A DNA stretch of 64,000 nucleotides, from positions 9,776 to 73,775 of the forward strand of contig JBGCFD010000076.1 in NCBI GenBank assembly GCA_045106765.1, read 5' to 3'. A program made the position numbers and the translations under genes. The notes beneath the pieces are model-generated. The model was not told the origin of the DNA and did no database searches. It saw only the letters and a list, made by a program, of their open reading frames with translations. Origin of the DNA: CAJQQY01 sp045106765. Its GTDB lineage: Bacteria; Bacteroidota; Bacteroidia; Chitinophagales; Saprospiraceae. Positions 1 to 9,324 of this stretch are shown here, piece after piece (position 1 is the stretch's first letter; every line of letters starts with the position of its first letter).

Positions 1-176
1 ACCAAAGGATTATCTCCAGCTACTCCAAATCCAAGACCTCCAGCAAGATAGATACCTTCCATGTCAACACTAGCCATTTCGGTAGTATTTACTTCAAATG
101 TAATATTGACTTGTTGTGCATTTACAAATGAAATAGAAAAAAGAAGAATTAAGATGGGTAAAAAATTTCTTTTCAT
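1..176 (-). CDS. Secreted protein, N-terminal fragment (cut by window edge)
   Basis: An open frame starts at ATG 176-174 and runs off the left edge, giving about 58 residues. It begins with a Sec signal peptide (MKRNFLPILILLFSISFVNA, then QQ). The mature part VNITFEVNTTEMASVDMEGI followed by YLAGG resembles the N-terminal beta-sandwich or starch-binding-like modules that open many secreted Bacteroidota carbohydrate-active proteins. That reading is inference: no catalytic region is in view. Its neighbour is a carbohydrate-sensing regulator and glucan locus, so a polysaccharide-related role is plausible. Confidence 0.6.
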   Translation of the reverse strand, partial: MKRNFLPILILLFSISFVNAQQVNITFEVNTTEMASVDMEGIYLAGGLGFGVAGDNPL

Positions 177-536
177 AATATAGTTTTTAACGAATTTTGA
201 AATTTTCCTTATTTTTTAATAATTAAGAATGCTAGGTAAAAAATAGGAAATAGGTTAATGATAAAATATATAAAGAGCTTTATGATATTACATTTACTCT
301 TTATTTAAAATTATTTTTAGATATAATAATTACGTAATGGAAAATTACTAACATATATAACATTGAAGGAAAATAGGGCTACGATTATACTACTCACTCT
401 TGTTTTTTTGGGAGAAATGATTACTCAAGCCTTTATTTATAGGCATTTAGAAAAAAAGTAGGAATTGGTTTTTTTTATAAAAAATAAGATACGTTGAGAG
501 ATTTATTCTAAAAAAGAGAAAAAGAAGATTCTTTTA
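177..536. other. Gene-free stretch of 360 bp
   Basis: Very AT-rich DNA between the partial secreted-protein gene and the 3' end of the regulator gene. I see no supported ORF, RNA gene or strong hairpin. It must contain the promoter of the leftmost gene, but I could not find a clear TAnnTTTG element on that strand. Confidence 0.5.
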
Positions 537-3410
537 TCAAAATTGCATTAAAAATTCAGTTAAATTTTCCTCCTTCGTTAACTCAAACTTCTTGCGTAAT
601 CGATACCTACTTGCTTCTACTCCGCGCGTAGTCACATTCAATAATGAGGTCATTTCTTTGGTGGAAAGATTCATTCTTAGGTAAGCGCACATTTTTAAAT
701 CTTTTGGAGTCAATTTGGGATAATTCCTTTTGAGTCTTTCAAAAAATTCTCGATGTAACTGATTAAAATGAAACATCACCTGCTCCCAACCTTCATCCTG
801 AATTTCTTCTTGTTGTAATTTTTGAATCAATTTTTGAATTTTTTGATTCAAAGTTGAGTCTGTAGCTTGTTTTTTTATTTCGATTAATCGTTCTTTAATT
901 TGAGTAATGGTTTCATTTTTTTTGACCAAATTAAGCGTCGTTGAAACCAATTCTCGTTTTTTTGAAGCTAATTCTAATTCAGTTTTTTCTGCTTTTAATT
1001 TTCCAATGGCAATTTCAGATTCTTGCACCACCAATTTGTTTTCTTCTTTCAATCCAGAGTATTTTTTTTGGTAAACTCTAATAATCGAGGATAAGCAAAC
1101 CAAGGAAATCAAAGAGTAAATTAAATATGCCAGAGTGGAGGCATACCAAGGTGGGACAATTGTAAATTCGTAAGTCAAAACTTTACTTTCCGTTTGAAAA
1201 TTATTTTTTCCTTGTAAATGAAAAACATAATTTCCAGGACCAAGATTGGTGTATTCTTTTGATTTGTGATAGTTCCAATCTGTCCAATCCTTATCATATC
1301 CTTCCAAATAATACCGAAATTCAGTTGCTTCTCCACTCACAAAATCTGTGGCAGAAAAACTAAAATAAAAATCATTTAAGTCATGCGAAAAGTTTTCGAT
1401 ATTTTGATCTAACTGAACATTACTTACTACATTTTCATTGAAAAAAAGTCCTTTAGAAATAATAGAATCTTTTTGAGAAGTTATTTTTATTTCATTGATT
1501 ATTACCTGAAATGTAGTATCTGAACTTAAGTAATCAATGGGGTGATAATGGATAAATCCTCTGTCATTTGAGATGAAAACATTTTTATCATCATAAGGAT
1601 AAATAGATTCAAATCCTTGGTTTAATTCTTTTTTGAAAAATGGAAAAACGATCTTATTAATTTTTTTCTCCAACCCTTTGTCATCTACTTCTAGAATTCC
1701 AAATTCGTCCTGTGTTACAAACCAAATATTTCTATCTGGTGCTTCAATTAATCTTCTAATTTTATTTCTTTTTCCAAAAATATCATTGAAAATAGGGTAT
1801 TCTTCAAAACGTTCCGTTTCATAATTATAGGTGAATGCACCAGATTCTCCACAAAAAATGAGTTCATTATTTATTTTAAATAAATGATTTAAAAGATAAG
1901 AAGGCAGTCCTTGATCTTTTCCTAGTAGTTCAATTTTAGATTCTGTAAATGTATTGTTAGGAGTGATTTTAAAAATACCTCGATATGGATGCGACATCCA
2001 AATATTTCCCTTTTGATCTTCTTCTACAAAACGAGATGATTCATTTAATTGAGTAAAATCTGGTAGGATTTTGTAGGTGTCATTTTCTTTTCCAAACAGA
2101 AAAATATTGAAGTACCCACCTGCTATTCTAAGTTCAGGATGATGGTTTAATTGTTTGAAATTCCAAATCCCAGTTTTATTGAAAAATGGTTCTGCTATTC
2201 CATTTTTGACTTTCATTGCTCCATTAACATGAGCTATAACTAATTGATTATCAACAATATCCAATCCCCAAACTTGTCCTTTGGTATTTTCTACCAATTG
2301 AAAATCAATAGATTCAAGGGGGGAATATTGTTGTTTCCAATTGCCAACATAAAGTCCTTTGTTGGTCCCAAAATAAATTTTATTCTGGTGAATTTTAGTG
2401 ACAAATCCCACCGCATCTAATTCTTCATCTGGGAAAATACGAGTAAAGGGAGAGTTGGTATGGATATAATTTAAACCATTAGAAAGTCCTACCCAAAGAT
2501 TCTGACTTTTATCAGAAAATAATGTAAGTATATTGTTATTGAGCAGTCCATTTCCCTTGTGTAGATGAAAAAGATGCTGTCCTTTTTGATTAAAAAAAAG
2601 AAGACCGCCATAAACTGTAGCAACTACAATTCGATTTCCAACAATGTTTGTTACATTTTTGATGTGATTCGCTCTGAGAAAATCATCTGCGTCCGTTTCC
2701 CATCTTTCAAAACCATCATTGGTCATTTCAAAAAAACCATCATGAGCAGTTCCGAGTATATCTTTATTTCCAGTTTTGACAACAGCAGCTATTGCTTTAC
2801 CTGTAAAAAAATCAGAACCAGATACTTTATTTAATTTTCCTGCAGAAAAGGAATACAAACCAGATTGATAATCTTGAACATAGATTTTATTATTTATCTG
2901 ACTTATAAAATTGATTGTTCCTTGAGTATAAACTGATACTTTTCCCTCTTTTAAATGAAATAATTTTTCAGATGCCATAAAGAAAATACCATCAGAAGTG
3001 ATTTCAATTCCCCAAACATCTTCGAAGTTTTGGAAATTTTTTGGGATTAAATGCTTAAGCGACTCAAACTGCCATTCTCCAATTGCATTAGGAATATAGC
3101 GTCCAAACTCATTTTGACCACCTGCATAGATAATTCCACTCTCATCAATTGCTAGAGACCTTACAATAGTGAAATTGGGTAGCGGATAAATAGTCCATGT
3201 AGTACCATCAAACACTAATAATCCATCATTATTTGCAAAATACATGATTCCTAAATTATCCTGAATCATATCCCAGTTTTGCGACCCAGATTGGGAAACT
3301 TCTTTAGGAAATGCTTGTATTATGGGCACTCCAAGGTTATAATCTTGCGACTTTATGTTTTGAGAAAGACAAAAACAAAATACAGTAATAAGTATTTTAA
3401 GTTTATTCAA
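537..3410 (-). CDS. Membrane-spanning carbohydrate sensor/regulator: beta-propeller, Y_Y_Y, LuxR-type HTH
   Basis: A 957-aa sensor-regulator that probably detects an oligosaccharide outside the inner membrane and switches on the adjacent susCD cluster. A signal peptide covers about residues 1-21. Repeated two-component-regulator-propeller blades follow (for example NLGIMYFANNDGLLVFDG). A Y_Y_Y domain near 640-750 contains FRYYLEGYDKDW, one TM helix lies near 756-778, then a coiled coil (about 785-870) and a LuxR-like helix-turn-helix near 897-945 (LTPKDLKMCAYLRMNLSTKE). Unlike classical hybrid two-component regulators it has no kinase or receiver domain, so signalling is through one polypeptide. 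The frame opens with TTG at 3410; an in-frame stop lies just upstream and no ATG occurs before the signal peptide, so the TTG start is favoured. It is divergent from susC. Function is inferred from domains and position. Confidence 0.85.
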   Translation of the reverse strand: MNKLKILITVFCFCLSQNIKSQDYNLGVPIIQAFPKEVSQSGSQNWDMIQDNLGIMYFANNDGLLVFDGTTWTIYPLPNFTIVRSLAIDESGIIYAGGQNEFGRYIPNAIGEWQFESLKHLIPKNFQNFEDVWGIEITSDGIFFMASEKLFHLKEGKVSVYTQGTINFISQINNKIYVQDYQSGLYSFSAGKLNKVSGSDFFTGKAIAAVVKTGNKDILGTAHDGFFEMTNDGFERWETDADDFLRANHIKNVTNIVGNRIVVATVYGGLLFFNQKGQHLFHLHKGNGLLNNNILTLFSDKSQNLWVGLSNGLNYIHTNSPFTRIFPDEELDAVGFVTKIHQNKIYFGTNKGLYVGNWKQQYSPLESIDFQLVENTKGQVWGLDIVDNQLVIAHVNGAMKVKNGIAEPFFNKTGIWNFKQLNHHPELRIAGGYFNIFLFGKENDTYKILPDFTQLNESSRFVEEDQKGNIWMSHPYRGIFKITPNNTFTESKIELLGKDQGLPSYLLNHLFKINNELIFCGESGAFTYNYETERFEEYPIFNDIFGKRNKIRRLIEAPDRNIWFVTQDEFGILEVDDKGLEKKINKIVFPFFKKELNQGFESIYPYDDKNVFISNDRGFIHYHPIDYLSSDTTFQVIINEIKITSQKDSIISKGLFFNENVVSNVQLDQNIENFSHDLNDFYFSFSATDFVSGEATEFRYYLEGYDKDWTDWNYHKSKEYTNLGPGNYVFHLQGKNNFQTESKVLTYEFTIVPPWYASTLAYLIYSLISLVCLSSIIRVYQKKYSGLKEENKLVVQESEIAIGKLKAEKTELELASKKRELVSTTLNLVKKNETITQIKERLIEIKKQATDSTLNQKIQKLIQKLQQEEIQDEGWEQVMFHFNQLHREFFERLKRNYPKLTPKDLKMCAYLRMNLSTKEMTSLLNVTTRGVEASRYRLRKKFELTKEENLTEFLMQF

Positions 3411-3438
3411 GCTTAACTAGGTTTGTGAGGTGTAAATA

Positions 3439-3491
3439 TAGCGATTGATTCGAAAGTGAGTAGTAATATGTAGGAGTAAAATAGCGATTGA
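3439..3491. promoter_or_regulatory. Direct-repeat pair TAGCGATTGA, candidate regulator operator
   Basis: The 10-bp word TAGCGATTGA occurs at 3439-3448 and again, same orientation, at 3482-3491. The copies are 43 bp apart, close to four helical turns. They lie between the divergent regulator and susC, upstream of the susC promoter. This is the arrangement expected for an HTH dimer site, but binding is inference. Confidence 0.35.
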
Positions 3492-3557
3492 GTATCATTT
3501 GTTTAAAATAACTTACTTTTTTTTACTCATGAGTGTATTAATGAGGGAATAATTTTC

Positions 3558-3586
3558 TTTGGACGGTTAATCAAATTATAGATTTG
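3558..3586 (+). promoter_or_regulatory. Bacteroidota-type promoter of the susC operon
   Basis: TTTG at 3558-3561 and TAGATTTG (matching TAnnTTTG) at 3579-3586 form the -33/-7 pair recognised by the Bacteroidota primary sigma factor. The spacer is 17 bp, slightly short of the usual 19-21. The -7 box lies 40 bp ahead of the susC ATG, giving a short leader. Confidence 0.6.
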
Positions 3587-3626
3587 TTCTGTTATTAATA
3601 CTATTGCAAAACATAATTTTATTGAA

Positions 3627-6600
3627 ATGAAAAAAACTCAACTCTTAATTACTTTCCTATTTCTTTTAGGAAGTACTTTCCTTTCAGCCCAAACCACTAC
3701 TGTTACAGGTATAGTAACTTCAGGTGAAGAACCAGAAGGAGTGATTGGTGCAACAGTCATACTTAAAAGTGACCAATCTGTTGGGACAACAACTGAAATT
3801 GATGGAAGTTATTCTATTGAAGTGCCGGATGCAGCTACTTCCGTTTTGATTTTTTCTTATACAGGATTTAAAACGGTAGAAATTCCTGTAGATGCTCGAA
3901 CAAATATTGATGTGGTGTTGGAGACTGGATTATTTTTGGATGAAGTAGTCGTTGTTGGTTATGGAACTCAAAAGAAAAAAGTCGTAACTGGTTCAATCGC
4001 AAAAGTTGATGCATCTGAGTTAGAAAACATGGGTGTTGTGAGATTAGAAGGTGCACTTCAAGGAAGAACTTCTGGAGTTCGTGTTACTTCTGATTCAGGT
4101 CAGCCAGGTGCTGGAGCAACTGTTAGAATTAGAGGAACGAATACTCCAGGAAATAGCGAACCTTTATATGTTGTAGATGGTGTGCCTATTGGTGGAGGAA
4201 TTGATTATTTGGCTCAGAATGATATTGAGTCAATTGAAGTGTTGAAAGATGCCTCCGCAGGAATTTATGGAGCACGATCTGCAAGTGGGGTTATTTTGGT
4301 AACTACTAAAAAAGGAAAAGCAGGAAAAATGAGCGTTAACTATAATGCTTATTATGGCGTTCAAAATCCTTGGAGAAAATTAAGAGTATTAAATGCAACG
4401 GAATATGCCACTTTGCTAAATGAAGCATCTGTGGCTGATGGTGGAAATCCTCTTTTTGAAGATCCACAATCATTGGGTGAAGGAACGGATTGGCAAGATG
4501 CAGTTTTTAATAAAAATGCGCCTATTCAAAGTCACGAAGTAAGTTTATCTGCAGGAAATGATAAGTCCACTTATTTTGCTTCGATTTCTTACTTTGATCA
4601 AAGTGGAATTGTATCTGAAGAAGATTCTCGATATAAAAGGTATACATTACGATTGAATAGTACACATAAAGTAGGATCTAGATTTACATTTGGAAATACA
4701 TTGGCTTACACCAATGTCGAAGCAAATGGAGTTGCTACTAATTCTGAGTTTGGTTCTCCTTTGAGTAGAGCAATCAACATCGATCCAATTACTCCTGTTT
4801 ATGAAACGGATGAAGATGTTTTGAATTCAAGTGTCTTTACTAACTTTCCAGTTGTAAGCGATGAAAATGGTGTTTTTGCCATTTCGGAATTAGTGACTTC
4901 TGAGATTTTAAATCCATTGGCAGCATTGGAAGTTCAGCAAGGAATTGGGCATAGTGATAAGTTGGTTGGTAATATGTATGGAGAGATTAAACTTTTTGAT
5001 GGTTTAAAGTTTAGAACAAGCGTAGGTGCAGATTTAGCATTTTGGGGAGGCGAAGGATTTTCTCCTGCCTTCTATTTGAATGCTGCTAATCGTAATGAGG
5101 TAAATTCATATAATAGAAGTAAAAATCAAGGATTGAAATGGATTCTTGAAAATACTTTGACTTATCAAAGAGTTTTTGGAGATCATGATGTATCTTTTTT
5201 ATTAGGAGCTTCAGGTGAGAGAAATTCTGGAAATGGAATTTCTGCTACTATTCAAGATATACCTGCTACTAGTATTGATGATGCTTCTTTCTTTTATTTT
5301 AATGAAATTGAAACACAACGAGCTGGAGGATTTGAATATGATGGAACATTTGCTTCCTACTTTGGTAGAGCAATTTATAACTACAGACAAAAATATTTAT
5401 TCCAATTTGTGATGCGAAGAGATGGATCTTCTAATTTTGGAAGCAATAACAAGTTTGGTTATTTCCCTTCAGTTTCTGCAGGATGGATTGTTACAGATGA
5501 AGAATTTCTTTCCAATAATAATAACCTTAACTTCTTAAAAATAAGAGCTTCTTGGGGGCAAAATGGAAATGATAGAATTGGGCAATTTAGATATATTTCA
5601 ACTATCGGAGAAGGAAGAACTTATACTTTTGGTCAAGGAGACAACTTAATCAATGGAGTTAGTCCAAATGGAATTTCAAATCCAGATTTAAAATGGGAAT
5701 CAACTGCTCAAACTAACATTGGTTTCGATGCAATTTTATTCAAAGATATTTCTTTGACTTTAGATATTTATAAGAAAAAAACTACTGGAATTTTGGCAAT
5801 TGACCCAGTTCCGTTATTTGTAGGTAACTCACCTCCAACTGCCAATATTGGAGATGTTGAAAATAGAGGGATTGATATTGAATTAGGATGGAAAAAAATT
5901 AAAACTGATTGGGAAGTAGAAGTTTTTGGAAATGTAACTTATAACGATAATAAAGTTGTTTTCCTTGGTTCTGAGGCAGACTTTATTCCTGGTCAAAGAG
6001 TTGGACCACAAGGATTGGAAGTTACAAGAACTTCAGTTGGAGAATCTTTTAATTATATTTTTGGATTAAAAACGGATGGTCTTTTCCAAAATCAATCAGA
6101 TATCAATAACTATGTAAATGAACAAGGTGTACCACTTCAAGCAGAAGCTCAGCCTGGAGATATTAAGTTTGTAGATTTTAATAACGATGGTGTGATTGAT
6201 GAAAATGATCGAACTAAAATAGGTGATGCCATTCCAGATTTGACTTATGGATTAACTATTTCAGCTAGGTATAAAGACTTTGATTTTACAGTTTTTGCAC
6301 AAGGTGTAAATGGAAATGACGTTTATAATGCGACTCGTCGATTTGATTTAAATAAGTCAAATTTCAACGCTGATGCATTAGGGAGATGGACTGGAGATGG
6401 AACATCAAATAGTTTCCCTCGTATGACTTTGTTAGATCCAAATCGAAATTTTTCACAAAGCTCAGATTTCTTTGTACAAGATGGAAGTTTCTTCAGAATC
6501 AAAACTTTGCAGTTTGGATATAATTTACCATCAGAATGGTTAGAAAAAGTAGGGATGAAAAAGGTAAGATTATATGTTTCAGGGAATAATATTTTGACAT

Positions 6601-6704
6601 TTACAAAGTATGGAGGATTTGATTCAGAAATTACTTCAGGGGTAGATCGAGGAATTTATCCACAAGCAAGATCTTATATGTTTGGGATAAATGTTGGATT
6701 TTAA
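3627..6704 (+). CDS. susC: SusC/RagA-family TonB-dependent outer-membrane transporter
   Basis: A 1025-aa outer-membrane transporter importing oligosaccharides with its SusD lid, powered by TonB. Residues 1-22 are a signal peptide ending FLSAQ. A carboxypeptidase-D-regulatory-like domain spans about 25-105 (VTGIVTSGEEPEGVIGATV). The SusC signature DEVVVVGYGTQKKK comes next, then the plug (LEGALQGRTSGVRV, LYVVDGVPIGGG, IESIEVLKDASAGIYGARSA). The rest is a TonB-dependent beta-barrel ending in an aromatic beta-signal (MFGINVGF). It is first in the operon, directly behind a promoter, and susD follows after 69 bp. Family assignment is secure; the beta-glucan substrate is inferred from downstream GH16 and GH3 genes. 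Confidence 0.96.
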   Translation: MKKTQLLITFLFLLGSTFLSAQTTTVTGIVTSGEEPEGVIGATVILKSDQSVGTTTEIDGSYSIEVPDAATSVLIFSYTGFKTVEIPVDARTNIDVVLETGLFLDEVVVVGYGTQKKKVVTGSIAKVDASELENMGVVRLEGALQGRTSGVRVTSDSGQPGAGATVRIRGTNTPGNSEPLYVVDGVPIGGGIDYLAQNDIESIEVLKDASAGIYGARSASGVILVTTKKGKAGKMSVNYNAYYGVQNPWRKLRVLNATEYATLLNEASVADGGNPLFEDPQSLGEGTDWQDAVFNKNAPIQSHEVSLSAGNDKSTYFASISYFDQSGIVSEEDSRYKRYTLRLNSTHKVGSRFTFGNTLAYTNVEANGVATNSEFGSPLSRAINIDPITPVYETDEDVLNSSVFTNFPVVSDENGVFAISELVTSEILNPLAALEVQQGIGHSDKLVGNMYGEIKLFDGLKFRTSVGADLAFWGGEGFSPAFYLNAANRNEVNSYNRSKNQGLKWILENTLTYQRVFGDHDVSFLLGASGERNSGNGISATIQDIPATSIDDASFFYFNEIETQRAGGFEYDGTFASYFGRAIYNYRQKYLFQFVMRRDGSSNFGSNNKFGYFPSVSAGWIVTDEEFLSNNNNLNFLKIRASWGQNGNDRIGQFRYISTIGEGRTYTFGQGDNLINGVSPNGISNPDLKWESTAQTNIGFDAILFKDISLTLDIYKKKTTGILAIDPVPLFVGNSPPTANIGDVENRGIDIELGWKKIKTDWEVEVFGNVTYNDNKVVFLGSEADFIPGQRVGPQGLEVTRTSVGESFNYIFGLKTDGLFQNQSDINNYVNEQGVPLQAEAQPGDIKFVDFNNDGVIDENDRTKIGDAIPDLTYGLTISARYKDFDFTVFAQGVNGNDVYNATRRFDLNKSNFNADALGRWTGDGTSNSFPRMTLLDPNRNFSQSSDFFVQDGSFFRIKTLQFGYNLPSEWLEKVGMKKVRLYVSGNNILTFTKYGGFDSEITSGVDRGIYPQARSYMFGINVGF

Positions 6705-6773
6705 TTTTTGGAAAAAACTAAATAGAGATTTAGATATCGGATACCTAAATCAAAAAAATAAAAATAAAAAATC

Positions 6774-8309
6774 ATGAAAAAGTATATTATAAATAAATTA
6801 CTTCCAGTTTTTGCTTTAATGACTTTGGCTACTTCTTGTAGTAAAGATCACTTAGAATTAACTCCTATTGGAACTTCGTTAGAAGTTAATTATTACCAAA
6901 CGGAAGACGAACTTTTTGAAGGATTGGTAGCAGTTTATGATGTTTTGCAATGGGGAAGTACTTCAGGATGGACGATGAGTTTAGGTTTGTTGAACGCAGC
7001 ATCTGATGATTGTTTTGCAGGTGGAAGTGATGCTTCAGATCAACCTTCTTGGGTAGCTTACGATATGTTTAACTTAAACCCAACACTTGGCCCACAAGAA
7101 GGATTGTGGACAAAAGGTTATGCTGGAATTTATAGAGCTAATTTATTATTACAAAAATTAGATGAAGCCCCAGCAGAGGTTTCAACTTCATTCAAAGCTC
7201 GGGCAGCAGCTGAGGCAAAATTTTTACGAGCATATTTTTATTTTGATTTGATCAAATTTTTTGGAAATATTCCTTTGCTTACTGATGTAGTAAGTGTAGA
7301 TCAAATTACTACTGTTACACAAGCAAGTGCTGCTGATGTTTATGCTCAAATTGAAGCTGATTTAAGAGCAGTAAGAACAGAACCTGAAATTCCTGAGTCA
7401 GTTGCACCTGCCGAATTTGGAAGAATTACTCAAGGTGCAGTTGCTGCACTTTTAGGTAAAGTTATTTTATATCAAAATAACGATAGCCGAATGATCGAAG
7501 CTGCTGATCTTTTTGAAGAAGTAATCAATTCAGGGTTTTACTTTTTGGAAGATAACTTTGAAGATATTTTTTCTAACCAAGGTGAATTTGGGTCAGAATC
7601 TGTTTTTGAAATTCAACATTCAAGTAATAAACCTGGTGACTTTGGTTATGGTTTCGCAGCAGGTCCTACTGTGAATCCAACAGAAGGAAACTTCAATGTT
7701 CAGTTTTTTGGAATGAGAGATTATGTAGGGCCTGAGTATGCAACTGGTTGGAGTTTTTGTCCTGTGACGGAAGATTTAGTTGATTTCATGACAGGTGACC
7801 CAAGATTTGAGCATACGATTGTGGATGGAAATGTTCTAAAAGCACAGGGTGCATCTTATACAGAAGGATATCAAAACACAGATTATTTTATTAAAAAATA
7901 TGCTCCAATTGAAGCTAATCGAGCATCAGATGGAGATGTAGCATTAGGTTGGGGAACGAACCAAAGAGAGATTCGATTAGCTGATGTTTACTTGATGGCA
8001 GCAGAAGCAATTGTAAGAGGAGGTGGAAGTTCTGCTACGGCAAGAGATTACATCAATGAAGTTCGTAATCGAGTAGGGTTGGATAATATTAATACAAGTG
8101 TAAGCGGACCAATTCTTTTAGATGTAATTTATAAAGAAAGAAGGTTAGAGTTGGCAACTGAAGGACACAGGTTTTTTGACTTGGTAAGAACTGGTCAAGC
8201 AGCTCAAGTGTTAGATGGATTTAGCGCAGGTATTCATGAGTTATTACCAATTCCACAGATTGAGATTGATTTGACAGATGGTCAAATGATTCAAAATCCA
8301 GGGTACTAA
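6774..8309 (+). CDS. susD: SusD/RagB-family glycan-binding lipoprotein
   Basis: A 511-aa surface lipoprotein that caps the SusC barrel and delivers oligosaccharides. The lipobox TLATSC puts the lipidated cysteine at residue 22. The N-terminal TPR-like SusD region includes GLWTKGYAGIYRANLLLQKL and AEAKFLRAYFYFDLIKFFGN. The C-terminal RagB/SusD region includes DVYLMAAEAIVRGG and the family hallmark YKERRLELATEGHRFFDLVR. Length is typical. It lies 69 bp downstream of susC in the same operon. Confidence 0.96.
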   Translation: MKKYIINKLLPVFALMTLATSCSKDHLELTPIGTSLEVNYYQTEDELFEGLVAVYDVLQWGSTSGWTMSLGLLNAASDDCFAGGSDASDQPSWVAYDMFNLNPTLGPQEGLWTKGYAGIYRANLLLQKLDEAPAEVSTSFKARAAAEAKFLRAYFYFDLIKFFGNIPLLTDVVSVDQITTVTQASAADVYAQIEADLRAVRTEPEIPESVAPAEFGRITQGAVAALLGKVILYQNNDSRMIEAADLFEEVINSGFYFLEDNFEDIFSNQGEFGSESVFEIQHSSNKPGDFGYGFAAGPTVNPTEGNFNVQFFGMRDYVGPEYATGWSFCPVTEDLVDFMTGDPRFEHTIVDGNVLKAQGASYTEGYQNTDYFIKKYAPIEANRASDGDVALGWGTNQREIRLADVYLMAAEAIVRGGGSSATARDYINEVRNRVGLDNINTSVSGPILLDVIYKERRLELATEGHRFFDLVRTGQAAQVLDGFSAGIHELLPIPQIEIDLTDGQMIQNPGY

Positions 8310-8315
8310 AAAAAT

Positions 8316-8382
8316 AGAGTAAATGATAAAAGATTAATTAACACATGCCTAGTAGTTGTTTAATTTTTGATTCATTTACTCT
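8316..8382 (+). terminator. Stem-loop after susD, candidate attenuator/partial terminator
   Basis: AGAGTAAATGA at 8316-8326 pairs with TCATTTACTCT at 8372-8382, and the inner arms (ATTAATTAACA with TGTTTAATTTTTGA) extend the stem imperfectly. A T-rich run follows. Located between susD and the next lipoprotein gene, it would lower downstream transcription relative to susCD, as known for other Sus-like operons. No experimental support is visible here. Confidence 0.45.
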
Positions 8383-8421
8383 TTCTAAATTTTTATTTTT
8401 AAAAAAGAAAAAATTATTAAA

Positions 8422-9306
8422 ATGAAAAATATATTTCCAATAATAAGTTTTGTAATTGTATTGTTATTTTCTGCTTGTGAACCACAGCAAGATGATGCAA
8501 TTGATCTAACTGCAGTACCAACAAACGTTTCTTTTACAGTAACAGCAAGTACAACTGAAACAAATGTGTTCACTTTTAAAAATACTACCTCCGAGACGTT
8601 TCTTTACCATTGGGATTTTGGAAATGGGGAGACTGCTACAGGGGAAGAAGTAGAGGCTTATTTTCCTTTTATGGGTGATTATGATGTTACTCTAAAAGCC
8701 TTTAATGATGGTGGCTTTGGTATTGGAACACAGTCAGTTAATGTAGCTGAAGATGACGATCAACCTTGTGCACCAGGATCATTAACTGAATTTTTAACTG
8801 GATGTGATGAACAAGGATGGATTTTGCTTCAAGATGCTGGGGCATATTGGGTAGGACCTAATGATGGATCTGGAGATACTTGGTGGTCTAATCCTGCTGA
8901 TGATGTGACTACTCGATACTGCGCATTTGACGACGAGTGGATCTTTAATACAGCTTTGGAAGTGGTTTACGATAGTAAAGGAGATTTATGGGCAGAGGAT
9001 TATATGGGATTTAGTTTTGAATGTGTAACTGATGATCAATTGACTGGTGCTGCTGAAGCTTGGAAATCAGCTACACATACTTATCAAGTAATCGAAGGCA
9101 CTCCTGAACAATTAAAATTAGTAGGTTTAGGAGCATTTATGGGTTTACCAAAAGCCACTAATGACGGGGAGTTAACTGGCCCAGATCCTGCGAGTACAAT
9201 TACTTATGACATTATTGATAGAGGAGAAGATGCTAATGGGAAATATATGGAATTGGAAGTCAACTTCGGTGGTGGATTGTGGAGATTTAAATATGTTTCT
9301 AATTAA
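8422..9306 (+). CDS. PKD-domain surface lipoprotein, probable glycan-binding protein (SusE/F position)
   Basis: A 294-aa lipoprotein in the position usually held by surface glycan-binding proteins. The signal peptide ends in lipobox LLFSAC (Cys19). A PKD-type beta-sandwich spans about residues 40-110, with YHWDFGNGETATGEE as the clearest motif. The C-terminal half is Trp-rich (EQGWILLQDAGAYWVG, TWWSNPADDVTTRYCAFDDEW), as expected for a sugar-binding face. No catalytic motif is visible. It probably binds the same glucan before GH16 cleavage. Confidence 0.75.
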   Translation: MKNIFPIISFVIVLLFSACEPQQDDAIDLTAVPTNVSFTVTASTTETNVFTFKNTTSETFLYHWDFGNGETATGEEVEAYFPFMGDYDVTLKAFNDGGFGIGTQSVNVAEDDDQPCAPGSLTEFLTGCDEQGWILLQDAGAYWVGPNDGSGDTWWSNPADDVTTRYCAFDDEWIFNTALEVVYDSKGDLWAEDYMGFSFECVTDDQLTGAAEAWKSATHTYQVIEGTPEQLKLVGLGAFMGLPKATNDGELTGPDPASTITYDIIDRGEDANGKYMELEVNFGGGLWRFKYVSN

Positions 9307-9324
9307 TTCGAAATCCACAAAATA

